Positions 36,101-43,533 of a stretch of 64,000 nucleotides of DNA are shown here, in pieces. Each line of letters opens with the position of its first letter. Position 1 is the stretch's first letter. This DNA is from Chitinophaga eiseniae (GTDB taxonomy: Bacteria > Bacteroidota > Bacteroidia > Chitinophagales > Chitinophagaceae). The stretch covers positions 956,651 through 1,020,650 of the forward strand of contig NZ_FUWZ01000002.1 in assembly GCF_900167135.1 (NCBI RefSeq), in the 5' to 3' direction. A model generated the notes under the pieces. That model saw only the letters and a list, made by a program, of their open reading frames with translations, had not been told where the DNA came from and made no database searches. Made by a program: the position numbers and the translations under genes.

Positions 36101-36604
36101 CGTAAACTGCTGTACTACCTCGGTGGTATCGACAACTGGCTGAACCCGCAGATCAACACCAACACGCCGGTGAATATGAGCGCCAATTACGCTTTCCAGA
36201 CGCTGGCAGAGAACCTGCGTGGCTACAAACAGAATGCGAAAAACGGTAACAATGTGATGCTGCTGAATACCGAATTGCGCCTGCCGGTATTTGCCACCTT
36301 CATTGAAAAACCGATCAACTCCGCTTTCCTGCGCAATTTCCAGGTGACTACCTTCATGGACATTGGTACCGCATGGAATGAGAAGCTGAGCTTTAAAGAC
36401 GCCAATTATATCAACTATAACGACAACGGTGTGGTGACCACCCGCATCAAAGAAGGTTTCCTTGGTCCGTTTATCGGGGGGTATGGCTTTGGCGCCCGTA
36501 CCACCATCGCCGGTTACTTCCTCCGGGTAGATGCCGGCTGGCCGATGGTAGCGTTCTTCCGCGGTAGCCCGATCTGGTATTTTGGTATGGGAGTGGATTT
36601 TTGA
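33191..36604 (+). CDS. Large outer-membrane protein: peptidase-MA-like head, beta-propeller, BamA-like barrel
   Basis: This is a 1137-residue protein with a signal peptide (MNRFITRLLFGALLLGTFVT). The N-terminal part (about 40-275) resembles peptidase-MA/gluzincin domains (WRYYQSRHFNTYF; FPKWFTDGFIAYAAENW), but the position of the HExxH helix reads RQGIARILLE, so the zinc site looks lost. A PD40/TolB-like propeller follows (about 290-560; DDLEPSFAAFPGKSGIIYSS). The last about 400 residues form a surface-antigen/Omp85-like barrel with repeated strands and the end IWYFGMGVDF. A role in outer-membrane biogenesis or surface binding is possible but unproven. It is transcribed alone, and its stop falls at the start of a family B repeat. 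Confidence 0.75.
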   Translation: MNRFITRLLFGALLLGTFVTQAQTNTVEFGQNRVQFKNFKWRYYQSRHFNTYFSQNGLELGKYVTQVAEKELPGIEQFMESNPRQRINIVVYNSFGEMKQSNIGIGVDWQNTGGVTKLVGNKMIVYFDGNHENLHRQIRQGIARILLETLLFGEDIGEFAGNAALIDFPKWFTDGFIAYAAENWNAKLDEELKSVLLSGKYNSFNQLAYDNPLLAGQGFWYYVESKYGKDAVPYLMYITRINRGLKKGFEQVLNQTPKKATQDFFVFYQKRFAEDNRRRRTSAKGRTIVAQEIGKSDYYRFNPNPKNNSYAVVEFKKGVYRVQIQLGWNKPKVLLRSGVMQLANQVDPNYPLMAWNTKGNRLAVVYEHEGKTKLMVYDLITKTTLRQDLPQFDRVVDFKYMPVQENTLLLSAIKNGHTDIFTYSISNSKTDQITNDVYDDLEPSFAAFPGKSGIIYSSNRPVPKGRGSDTTLPNRPFNIFMVDNWNKSSEKQITQLTDLKYGDARLPMQYNTTHFTFVSDANGIRNRYAGFFKSKNAGVDSLFFVGSEILHNPEKEELDSALAAYGTTTPDSVQAVAITMDSTYTFPISNYPYGIQESRITGEQGEVSEVVGYAGIKRLMKLKVDTNVLKKRNITARLTNYRRAEMHADSLRLGLPTYNEQAPKDTSTHTNFFQNEFSNEPVDTTTSRNNIGTTPSSSVPGLFEKKREEPVLKKAKLFPYKFKFASDYLVLQLDNSVLINKYQPFTGPPSGPIRLTDPVNGLIRIGVSDLFEDLKFNGGFRIPSSLQGSEYFFTTNYLKKRFDYKFTYYRKVDKNSDVIVSDPQLGQFRAPAKFITNLYQVEARYPFDQVRSIRLSVGYRTDKLVTQAVEKPSLLSKNYSESYALGRLEYVYDNTINPAINIWNGTRYKVYGEINSQLTNGGLNEIFNPNAPATGGRFTYNMGVDIRHYEKIYRNFIWATRFSLDMSWGTRKLLYYLGGIDNWLNPQINTNTPVNMSANYAFQTLAENLRGYKQNAKNGNNVMLLNTELRLPVFATFIEKPINSAFLRNFQVTTFMDIGTAWNEKLSFKDANYINYNDNGVVTTRIKEGFLGPFIGGYGFGARTTIAGYFLRVDAGWPMVAFFRGSPIWYFGMGVDF

Positions 36605-36815
36605 TTTACGATTTTGAAATTTTTTGATTTCGGAATTTCGGGGATCAATAAAGCATAAAAGAAACGACCGAAGCGACTAAATATCGCTTCGGTCGTTTCT
36701 TTTATGGTAATTCGTTATTATGGTCCCCGAAATCCCAAAATCAAAAAATCGTAAATCAAAAAATGTTATGATCCTCGAAATCCCAAAATCGAAAATCAAA
36801 AAATCTCAAAATGAT
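36599..36815. repeat. Family B inverted repeat, copy 3, enclosing a terminator
   Basis: The left arm from 36599 (TTTTTGATTTACGATTT, then TTTTTTGATTTCGG and ATTTCGGGGATC) faces two successive right arms: 36721-36766 and 36771-36815. Both run CCCGAAAT/CTCGAAAT, then CCCAAAATC, then AAATCAAAAAATC. The right arm is therefore duplicated. A separate perfect hairpin sits in the middle. The unit fills the gap between two convergent genes. Confidence 0.82.
36655..36705. terminator. Bidirectional terminator inside family B copy 3
   Basis: A perfect 22-bp stem (core GAAACGACCGAAGCGA) with a 7-nt loop is flanked by AT-rich AAAA and TTTT ends. It serves the convergent propeller-barrel and DUF1361 genes. 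Confidence 0.88.
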
Positions 36816-36817
36816 GA

Positions 36818-37489
36818 TCAGGTGGATTGTTTTCGGAACAGCGGATACATGAGGCTGAGGAAAATACCCATGCAGATGGTGAAGGCCCATGCGCTGCGGT
36901 TTTCTACCGGGTGCAGCACGATGTCTCTCATATCGCCGAGGAGTGTCAGCGGATCTTTCACCACATCCCAGCTGTTGTAGCGGAGGTAGCGGCCGATGTA
37001 TACGCCCATGCCGCAGAGGAACATGACCGGGAAGCTGAACAGCCATGCCGGCCAGCGGGTGTGGCGGGCGCGCCAGAGGTGTTCCATGCTGCGGATAGAC
37101 ATGTAACCTAGCATCATGCCGTTCCAGGCAAAAGAGAAGATGAGGAACAGCTCAAACCAGAGGGGAACGCCGCCATCGAAAAGATGGAACAGGTCCGTGA
37201 GGATATAGGGCGCGTTGGGAATGAACAGCAGCCAGGCCACGAAACAGCTGTACCAGGTAAGCCGGTTGCTGGTTTCAGCGGGATGTTTTTCCATCCAGCG
37301 GGTAATGGCAAAGGGCACATATGCCAGAAAGAGGTTCCATACCAGCGATACGCGCAGGTAGGTACCGGAATGGTATACACGATAGCACAGAAGTGCCAGG
37401 CTGAACAAGATAGAGAAGTACAGCGTATAGGTTTGCTGGTTTTTCGCGATTCGCTGCCGGATCAAACGGAAGATGCCTTTCAGTCGCAT
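36818..37489 (-). CDS. DUF1361 integral membrane protein
   Basis: This is a 223-residue protein with about six transmembrane helices and the family block WLLFIPNAPYILTDLFHL, plus WNLFLAYVPFAI and GVYIGRYLRYNSWDV. The function of DUF1361 proteins is unknown. It is the last gene of a minus-strand run creD, dgkA-like, DUF1361 (31 bp after the kinase gene), so it is probably part of an envelope-stress unit. Confidence 0.88.
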   Translation of the reverse strand: MRLKGIFRLIRQRIAKNQQTYTLYFSILFSLALLCYRVYHSGTYLRVSLVWNLFLAYVPFAITRWMEKHPAETSNRLTWYSCFVAWLLFIPNAPYILTDLFHLFDGGVPLWFELFLIFSFAWNGMMLGYMSIRSMEHLWRARHTRWPAWLFSFPVMFLCGMGVYIGRYLRYNSWDVVKDPLTLLGDMRDIVLHPVENRSAWAFTICMGIFLSLMYPLFRKQST

Positions 37490-37520
37490 GGTTTCTGATG
37501 TTTTAATGATGAATAACCGG

Positions 37521-37886
37521 TTACAGGATATGGGGGATAAATATCAGTGCGCCGATGCCGGCGGCGGCGATGGCAGTTACAAGCACGGCGCCTGCCGCCA
37601 CGTCTTTGATCCACTTTACACGGGGATGATAGTCGGGCGACAGGTGGTCCATGATTTTTTCGACGACGGTGTTCAGCATTTCTGTGACCCAGACCATCGC
37701 GATGGTGATGATCAGCAAGATCCATTCCATCCTCGAGAGCTTATACCAGCAGCCGGCTGCCGTTACCACGATTGTAGCTGCCAGGTGGATGCGGGCATGG
37801 GGTTCACTACGAAGAAAAGCCGCAATACCGCTGAAAGCATATCCGAAACTGGCCAACCGTCTGCTGAAATAAGATTCTTTCCTCAT
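37521..37886 (-). CDS. Diacylglycerol/undecaprenol kinase family protein
   Basis: This is a 121-residue protein with three transmembrane helices and the DgkA signatures RRLASFGYAFSGI, VWVTEMLNTVVEKIMD (catalytic glutamates) and WIKDVAAGAVL. Family members phosphorylate diacylglycerol or undecaprenol in the inner membrane; in non-proteobacteria the undecaprenol kinase role is common. The start codon lies 3 bp after the creD stop, so translation is probably coupled. Confidence 0.93.
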   Translation of the reverse strand: MRKESYFSRRLASFGYAFSGIAAFLRSEPHARIHLAATIVVTAAGCWYKLSRMEWILLIITIAMVWVTEMLNTVVEKIMDHLSPDYHPRVKWIKDVAAGAVLVTAIAAAGIGALIFIPHIL

Positions 37887-37889
37887 ATT

Positions 37890-39215
37890 TTATTGTGCTG
37901 TTGATTTCTCAGATAATTTGTCCCATTTGATCGTTCTGCTGAAGTACATGATAGCGGCCAGGGTGAGGAAGAGCCCGATGCTGCCCATCAGGAGGGCCTG
38001 GTCTTCCGCGCTGATAATCACATAGATAAAACCGTACAGCAGCATTAGCGTACCACCGATGCCTGCAGCGATACGGCCGTTTTTATAGGCGCTGGCCACA
38101 TACAGGGTTATCAGGGCAATGGTCAGTCCGCTGGCGATCAGGTAGGCCAGTGCAAAGTTAAGCTGTTCTGATATGGATATCAGCAGGGTATAAAAAATAC
38201 AGAGGGCGAGGCCTACGAGGGCGTATTGCAATGGATGAATGGCGCGGCGTTGGGAGAGTTCAATAAAATAGAAGATGATAAAGGTGAGTCCTATCACGAG
38301 GATAGCGTATTTCACCGCTCTGATGGACTGCTGGTAGCTTTCAGCGGGCATAAAGAATTTGATGCCGAAGTCCGCGCTGTGGATGTCGTATTTGTTACCC
38401 GCCCAGCTCTGGGGGTATTCGCGGTTCAGGTCCTGTATTTCCCAGGAGGCGCTGAAGCCTTTAGCGTCCACACGGCGGTCTTTTGGCGGGAAGGCGCCGT
38501 CGAAGCTGGGATCTGGCCAGCTGGAGCTAGTGTGTACCGTGGTGGTTTTGCCGACGGGGGAGAAGCTGATCCGGCCGGAGCCTTTCACCCCTACTTCCAC
38601 GGTGAAGTTGCCCGCGAGGGCCGCGGTATCGCCGGAGGCCAGCGATACCGGCGACTGTATCCCGCTTTTGAACAGGTCAGTATTGACTACGCCGGGGCTG
38701 AAAGGAAATGTTTTTCCGTTCCAGACCATTTTCACCTGGTTGTCTATGCCACGCAGGTCGGTGATGCCCATGATAATGGATGCCTGGTCCCATTTCAGTG
38801 CGGATGGCGGTACGCCTGATTTGTAGAGGGCGGTGGGGCTGAAGGTACCGCTCAGCTGCATTTTGGCGTCGTAAACGGCCACGCTGAAGATGCCTCTTTT
38901 AAGTTTTTGGGGCAACAATTCTCCATTGATTTTTAACTGTTCGGGCAACAGGTATACGTAGGTACTATTGGCAGAACCGGCAACGGTATAGGGAATGGCC
39001 AATATGGGGCCGGTGATATGCTGTTCGTATCCCCAGCGGCTGCTGACTTCCTCCACAGCGGAGGCCTGGCGGTCCTGTCGTTCGCGGATAACGTCCATGA
39101 TCATGGCGGTAGGTATCAGCAGTACGATGACCATAATGAAAATCACAATTGCCTTAAAGGCGTAAGCATAACGGCTAAAGAAAGAAGGGTTGAGGTTGTT
39201 TTCAGGAACTTCCAT
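37890..39215 (-). CDS. creD: CreD-family inner-membrane protein
   Basis: This is a 441-residue protein. The N-terminal helix (about 18-40) is followed by a large periplasmic domain (ERQDRQASAVEEVSSRWG; GPILAIPY, the conserved QxxxGPxLxxP-type block; GVPPSALKWDQASIIMGITD; DLRGID) and about five helices at the C-terminus (HPLQYALVGLALCIFYTLLI). This is the CreD layout known from the cre regulon of enterobacteria, where it affects envelope integrity. Here no creBC two-component genes are present; control is more likely by the winged-helix regulator encoded 54 bp upstream, whose operator candidate stands before this gene. Confidence 0.94.
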   Translation of the reverse strand: MEVPENNLNPSFFSRYAYAFKAIVIFIMVIVLLIPTAMIMDVIRERQDRQASAVEEVSSRWGYEQHITGPILAIPYTVAGSANSTYVYLLPEQLKINGELLPQKLKRGIFSVAVYDAKMQLSGTFSPTALYKSGVPPSALKWDQASIIMGITDLRGIDNQVKMVWNGKTFPFSPGVVNTDLFKSGIQSPVSLASGDTAALAGNFTVEVGVKGSGRISFSPVGKTTTVHTSSSWPDPSFDGAFPPKDRRVDAKGFSASWEIQDLNREYPQSWAGNKYDIHSADFGIKFFMPAESYQQSIRAVKYAILVIGLTFIIFYFIELSQRRAIHPLQYALVGLALCIFYTLLISISEQLNFALAYLIASGLTIALITLYVASAYKNGRIAAGIGGTLMLLYGFIYVIISAEDQALLMGSIGLFLTLAAIMYFSRTIKWDKLSEKSTAQ

Positions 39216-39229
39216 GGTTTTATTTTTTT

Positions 39230-39251
39230 AAAAGCACTTTGTAATTCAAAG
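39230..39251 (-). promoter_or_regulatory. Operator candidate before creD (CTTTGnATTnCAAAG palindrome)
   Basis: The plus strand reads AAAAGCACTTTG then TAATT then CAAAG. Twenty of 22 bases equal the site at 40221-40242. The half sites CTTTG and CAAAG are perfect complements 5 nt apart. It lies 14 bp before the creD start codon and overlaps a TTACTTTG -7-like element on the minus strand. Confidence 0.7.
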
Positions 39252-39269
39252 TAAAAAGGCAAAAAAAAT

Positions 39270-39566
39270 TTATTTCGTGAATTTGATCATATGTTCGAGG
39301 GCCACCAGGTGGCCTTTAAACGCTTTTTCGCCGGCAGCGGTAATAGCGTAGGTGGTATTGGTTTTACGGCCAATAAACCCCTTGTATACTTTGATATAGC
39401 CATTTTCTTCCAGCGTATTGAGGTGGGAAGCCAGATTGCCGTCGGTTACCTCCAGCATCTGTTTAAGGTCATTAAAATTGACCTCGTTATTTACCATTAA
39501 GACACTCATTACACCCAGTCGGATGCGGCTCTCAAATATCTTGTTTAAATTACCGATCGGATTCAT
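39270..39566 (-). CDS. Winged-helix transcriptional regulator (HTH_34 type)
   Basis: This is a 98-residue protein consisting almost entirely of one winged helix-turn-helix: IRLGVMSVLMVNNEVNFNDL, KQMLEVTDGNLASHLNTLEENG (recognition helix) and the wing GRKTNTTYAITAAGEKAF. It belongs to the small MarR/ArsR-like regulators often paired with a membrane protein and creD in Bacteroidota. No ligand-binding domain is present, so the signal may come from the partner membrane protein encoded 5 bp upstream. It likely binds the GCACTTTGnAATnCAAAG sites on both sides of this gene pair. Confidence 0.9.
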   Translation of the reverse strand: MNPIGNLNKIFESRIRLGVMSVLMVNNEVNFNDLKQMLEVTDGNLASHLNTLEENGYIKVYKGFIGRKTNTTYAITAAGEKAFKGHLVALEHMIKFTK

Positions 39567-39571
39567 GCTAA

Positions 39572-40216
39572 TTATTGAATGCTTCCCTTTCTCTCATATT
39601 TCAACCACATGGCAATACCATAAATGATGTGCAGTGCTCCAAACCCTACTGCCCAAAAATAAAGTCCTTTACGCAAAAGAAAAAGGTTGGCGATGCCCAG
39701 CAGGACTTCCAGTATGCCCAGGTAACGCAACTCGGGCAGTGTGTACTTACTGGCATTCACCAGCGCCAGCCCATAAAACACCAGGCAAGCAGGGGCCACC
39801 ACCGCTTCCATGTGATTGTATAACAGTCCGGCCGCAAAAGCACCGCCGGCCGCCAGCGGGATACAAAGGTTGAGCAACACCTTGCGGGTAGTCACGTCCC
39901 ATATGGGCAGATTGTTCCGCCGCGCTCTCCGCCAGGTAAAGAAAAGACCTCCGCTCACCGCCGCCACCATCACCACCAGCGCCGTTACGATCAACTTAAA
40001 CTTCAGATCGGCATAATCCGCATCACTGTACACACCGGTGCTGTCCCAGCGCTCATAATAAGCCACCAGCCAAACACGCGCCAGCCAGGCGCCCACCAGG
40101 GCACACAGTCCTGCAGACACGCCACTCAGCCCGCTCAGCGAAATAAACCGGCTGCTGCGCTCCATGATACGCTTGATGTCCGTTAACGTCTGCAGATGTT
40201 GTTGATCTTCCGTCAT
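39572..40216 (-). CDS. Six-helix membrane protein paired with winged-helix regulator
   Basis: This is a 214-residue protein from the ATG at 40216 (MTEDQQHLQTLTDIKRIMER). The open frame upstream of that overlaps the divergent gene and is not supported. Six transmembrane helices are visible (about 33-55, 78-100, 117-137, 147-163, 171-187 and 192-208). The soluble N-terminus with RIMERSSRFISLSGLSG is a motif I associate with the membrane partners of HTH_34 regulators. It stands first in the unit with the regulator (5-bp gap) and may sense membrane state and hold or release the regulator; that idea is inference. Confidence 0.8.
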   Translation of the reverse strand: MTEDQQHLQTLTDIKRIMERSSRFISLSGLSGVSAGLCALVGAWLARVWLVAYYERWDSTGVYSDADYADLKFKLIVTALVVMVAAVSGGLFFTWRRARRNNLPIWDVTTRKVLLNLCIPLAAGGAFAAGLLYNHMEAVVAPACLVFYGLALVNASKYTLPELRYLGILEVLLGIANLFLLRKGLYFWAVGFGALHIIYGIAMWLKYERKGSIQ

Positions 40217-40220
40217 AGTG

Positions 40221-40242
40221 AAAAGCACTTTGCAATACAAAG
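40221..40242 (-). promoter_or_regulatory. Operator candidate before the membrane-protein/regulator unit
   Basis: The plus strand reads AAAAGCACTTTG then CAATA then CAAAG, nearly identical to the creD site. It lies 4 bp before the start codon, so bound protein would cover the transcription start. Confidence 0.72.
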
Positions 40243-40245
40243 CTA
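40238..40245 (-). promoter_or_regulatory. -7 promoter element overlapping the operator
   Basis: The minus strand reads TAGCTTTG, a full TAnnTTTG match. Its CTTTG is also one half site of the palindrome, so binding of a regulator and of RNA polymerase would exclude each other. Confidence 0.55.
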
Positions 40246-40352
40246 AAATAATTTCTGTTAATTCAAAATATATTTTTTTCGTCATAACTGCGTTACCTTC
40301 AGGTAAGCAACTATACAGATTAGCGTTAAATACTCTAATATTGTTGTCAGAT

Positions 40353-42860
40353 ATGTTTGGTTGGAAAAGAATTATAGCAGTCCTAATAGGCATAAGCGTT
40401 TGGTGTACGGAATTGAAGGCGCAGCAATATAAGGTCAGTGGAACAGTGAGAGATGCGCACTCACAGGAAATCATTCCCTTCGCTACCCTTCAGTTTGATG
40501 GCACGCAGACCGGTATGGTTAGCAACGCTGAAGGAAACTTTTTATTTGAACTAAATGTTATCCCGTCAGATTCACTACTGGTCAGGGTAATGGGATATAC
40601 CATTCTTAAAATGCCGGTCGACCGGACACTAAAAGAACAGACCGTCAACTTTGAAGTCACCCGCTCCGATGTATCCCTGAAAACATACGAGATAAAAGCC
40701 AACGTTAACTTCGCCCTGATCCTTCTCAAACAGATCGTCAAACATAAACCGGAAAATAACTACAACCGGCTCGACAACTATAAATACGAAGTATACAACA
40801 AACTGGAACTGGACATGAAAAACCTGAACAAGGAAAAATTGTCCAAAAACCGGTTCACCAAACCCTTCGCTTTCATCCTTAATAATATCGACAGCACGTC
40901 GGAAGACAAACCGTTTTTACCCATCTTCCTGACGGAATCCCTGTCGGATTATTATTTTCAGTCCAGTCCCCGCAAAACAAAGGAAATCATCAAGGCGGCC
41001 CGCACCTCCGGCATCGACAACGAAAGCGTGACGAAGTTCCTCGGTGGCATGTACCAGAACATCAACGTCTACAATAATTTCATCCCGGTATTTGACAAAC
41101 AGTTCGTCAGTCCTATCCACCACAACGGCGCCTTTTACTACGATTATAAAATAGCTGACACGCAATACATCAGCAATCAGCGGTTTATCAAACTTAACTT
41201 CACGCCTAAACGAAAAGGAGAGAACACCTTCATCGGTGATATCTGGGTGCATGACACCACCTACGCCGTGATGAAAGCCACCATGTCCGTTCCGAAAGAC
41301 GCCAACATCAACTTCGTTCGCCGCGTGAGCATGGTGCAGGAATTCCGACAGCTGCCCGACAGCTCCTGGTTTCTGTATAAAGACAAATTCGTGGCCGACT
41401 TTTGGGCGCCCAGCCCCAAACCGGGCAAAACCTTCGATTTTATCGGTCGCAAAAGCACCACCTACGATAATGTCATTACCAATGACACCGCCGCCACCAA
41501 TATCTTCGGTGACAAAAAATACCCGGAGGCTGTTGTAGTGCTCGACAGCGCCCGTGTCCGCAAGGAATCTTTCTGGAACGATAACCGCCCTGACAGCCTC
41601 AGTAAAAATGAGGTAGGTATCTACAAAATGATCGATACCCTGCAGCGGATGCCGCTCTTCCAGAAATACTCCAATACCGTCCGCTTCCTGGCCACCGGCT
41701 ACAAACCGTTCGGGCCTATCGAATGGGGTCCCTACTATTACCTCTTTTCCCAGAACCGGCTGGAAGGGTTCCGCCTGCGGCTGGACCTCGGCACCACGCC
41801 TAAGTTCAACAAAGACCTGTACCTGTACGGCTACCTGGCCTACGGCTTTAAAGACAACGTGTATAAAGGTAAAATGTCCGCCCTCTGGCTGCTCAAAAGG
41901 CACCCTCGGATGTATCTCTACGGCGCCTATACGAAAGACCTGGACAACGGTTCCCATTACTATGACGAAGTAGGTACCGATAACATCTTTACCCTCGCCA
42001 TTCGTAAAGGCGGCATCCCGCAGAAGTTCCTCATGATACAGGAACAACGGCTGGAATTCTTCAAAGAATATTACAGCGGCTTCTCCCATCAGATCACCCT
42101 CTTACACAAACAGGCCAGACCTTACGAGCCACTGCCTACCGCCGAATTCTATCCCAAAACTGTCAGCAGCCGCGATCCGCTCACCACCACAGAAGTAGAG
42201 GTGAAGCTCCGCTGGGCTTTCCACGAACAATTCCTGGAAGGCAACTACTACCGCATCAGCCTTGGCAGTAAATACCCCATCACTGAACTGAAGCTCGCAG
42301 CGGGCATCCCGGGGATACTCAACAGCGGTCAGCAGTATCAGCGTGTATCCCTCAGCGTATCCGACTATGTAAAACTCCCACCTTTCGGCTCCCTGTACTA
42401 TAACGTTTTTGGTGGCAAAATCTTCGGCACCGTGCCTTATACTTCACTCGAGGTACATCCCGGCAACGAGATCTACTACTACAACAAATACGCCTTCAAC
42501 ATGATGAACCGCTTCGAATTTCTCAGCGATCAATATGTAGGCTTTAACGTGGAACACACCATCGGCAACGGTATCTTCGGATATATCCCGCTCATCAAAA
42601 AGCTGAAATGGCGCCAGTTCTGGACAGCCAAAGGCGTAGTCGGTTCCCTGTCTGAATCCAATAAACAACTGAACCTCAATAACGGTTACCCTTTCCGTAC
42701 CCTCCAGGGAAATCCTTACCTGGAAGTGGGCACCGGTATCGAAAATATCTTCAAATTCCTGCGGGTGGATTTTATATGGCGCGTAGCACCCGATGTGCTG
42801 CCGGATGAACCAGCCAACAAAAAATTCGGCGTATTTGGCAGCTTTAAATTGCAGTTCTAA
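40353..42860 (+). CDS. DUF5686 outer-membrane protein with carboxypeptidase-regulatory-like domain
   Basis: This is a protein of about 835 residues. The ATG at 40353 gives a normal signal peptide (MFGWKRIIAVLIGISVWCTE); the longer reading from 40218 overlaps the divergent promoter and is unlikely. A CarboxypepD_reg-like domain follows (about 25-110, KVSGTVRDAHSQEIIPFATL), and the rest is the DUF5686 region (FILLKQIVKHK-like helix, PIHHNGAFYYDYKIADTQYI, RFIKLNFTPKRKGENTFIGD) ending in a predicted barrel with LKLQF-like terminus. These proteins are frequent in Bacteroidota outer membranes; no function is established. The next gene starts within its stop codon. Confidence 0.9.
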   Translation: MFGWKRIIAVLIGISVWCTELKAQQYKVSGTVRDAHSQEIIPFATLQFDGTQTGMVSNAEGNFLFELNVIPSDSLLVRVMGYTILKMPVDRTLKEQTVNFEVTRSDVSLKTYEIKANVNFALILLKQIVKHKPENNYNRLDNYKYEVYNKLELDMKNLNKEKLSKNRFTKPFAFILNNIDSTSEDKPFLPIFLTESLSDYYFQSSPRKTKEIIKAARTSGIDNESVTKFLGGMYQNINVYNNFIPVFDKQFVSPIHHNGAFYYDYKIADTQYISNQRFIKLNFTPKRKGENTFIGDIWVHDTTYAVMKATMSVPKDANINFVRRVSMVQEFRQLPDSSWFLYKDKFVADFWAPSPKPGKTFDFIGRKSTTYDNVITNDTAATNIFGDKKYPEAVVVLDSARVRKESFWNDNRPDSLSKNEVGIYKMIDTLQRMPLFQKYSNTVRFLATGYKPFGPIEWGPYYYLFSQNRLEGFRLRLDLGTTPKFNKDLYLYGYLAYGFKDNVYKGKMSALWLLKRHPRMYLYGAYTKDLDNGSHYYDEVGTDNIFTLAIRKGGIPQKFLMIQEQRLEFFKEYYSGFSHQITLLHKQARPYEPLPTAEFYPKTVSSRDPLTTTEVEVKLRWAFHEQFLEGNYYRISLGSKYPITELKLAAGIPGILNSGQQYQRVSLSVSDYVKLPPFGSLYYNVFGGKIFGTVPYTSLEVHPGNEIYYYNKYAFNMMNRFEFLSDQYVGFNVEHTIGNGIFGYIPLIKKLKWRQFWTAKGVVGSLSESNKQLNLNNGYPFRTLQGNPYLEVGTGIENIFKFLRVDFIWRVAPDVLPDEPANKKFGVFGSFKLQF

Positions 42861-43249
42861 TGAAGAAAGACGTCACACATGCCGCCCTGTTCGACACGCT
42901 GTTATCCGGCGAAATTGGCGACCGGTATTACGACCTGCATAACGATTTCGAATGCATCCGCATCACCTACAGCCTTATGGAAAAGAAACTGGAACTGCGG
43001 TTCACCAACGACGACGACAGGATAGTGGTTACTTTTTACGATGCCCGGTTAGCCAGCTGTAACCTTCATCCCACGCAGCCGCGGAGTGTTTTAGATCTCT
43101 TTCATCGCGGCCGATTTGAAATGAATAACAATCTTCATGAAATGACTTCCAAAGGGGAGTATTATTACTATTTGTCATTTTTGGAAGATGATAACGTGGA
43201 AGTATTTGCGAGACAGGTAGTGATGGAGATGAGGAGGTTGAATAGCTAA
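42860..43249 (+). CDS. Small conserved hypothetical protein, translationally coupled
   Basis: This is a 129-residue soluble protein without signal peptide or membrane helix. Its ATG shares the last A of the upstream TAA (TAATG), which points to translational coupling with the DUF5686 gene. The sequence alternates strands and helices (LELRFTNDDDRIVVTFYDAR; GEYYYYLSFLEDDNVEVFA) and I do not recognise the family. A cytoplasmic partner to an outer-membrane protein is unexpected, so the coupling may only secure expression. Confidence 0.7.
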   Translation: MKKDVTHAALFDTLLSGEIGDRYYDLHNDFECIRITYSLMEKKLELRFTNDDDRIVVTFYDARLASCNLHPTQPRSVLDLFHRGRFEMNNNLHEMTSKGEYYYYLSFLEDDNVEVFARQVVMEMRRLNS

Positions 43250-43344
43250 TATTAAAATTGATAATCAATAAATTAAAAAACACTGAATAAATATTCGTGC
43301 CGTGTATTTGTAATATTACCTGATATAGTATAACTTAAATCCGG

Positions 43345-43375
43345 TTTCATTACCCTTGATTGTTCTCTACCTTTG
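43345..43375 (+). promoter_or_regulatory. Promoter candidate of the RHS-like gene
   Basis: TTTC at 43345-43348 and TACCTTTG at 43368-43375 are 19 bp apart, close to the Bacteroidota pattern TTTG-N19-TAnnTTTG. It would give a leader of about 150 nt. Confidence 0.6.
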
Positions 43376-43533
43376 AAGATCTTTTATTTGTTATAGAACC
43401 TTCCGAAAGAAATATCAATGGTTATCAAACTGCTATTTTCTCGGAAACGCTTAGGTGGCCTATGTCTTCCGTTAACCTGATCTGATTGTTGGAAATAGCA
43501 ACCATGTCGTTATTCCATTTTAAAATATGTGAA

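Noticed and set aside
36655..36705. The hairpin considered as a small RNA gene
   Set aside because: It is a simple perfect stem between two convergent stop codons without its own promoter element, so terminator is the simpler reading.
40917..42089. 390-codon open frame on the minus strand inside the DUF5686 gene
   Set aside because: It is an antisense shadow with valine-, glycine- and histidine-rich composition and no family motif.
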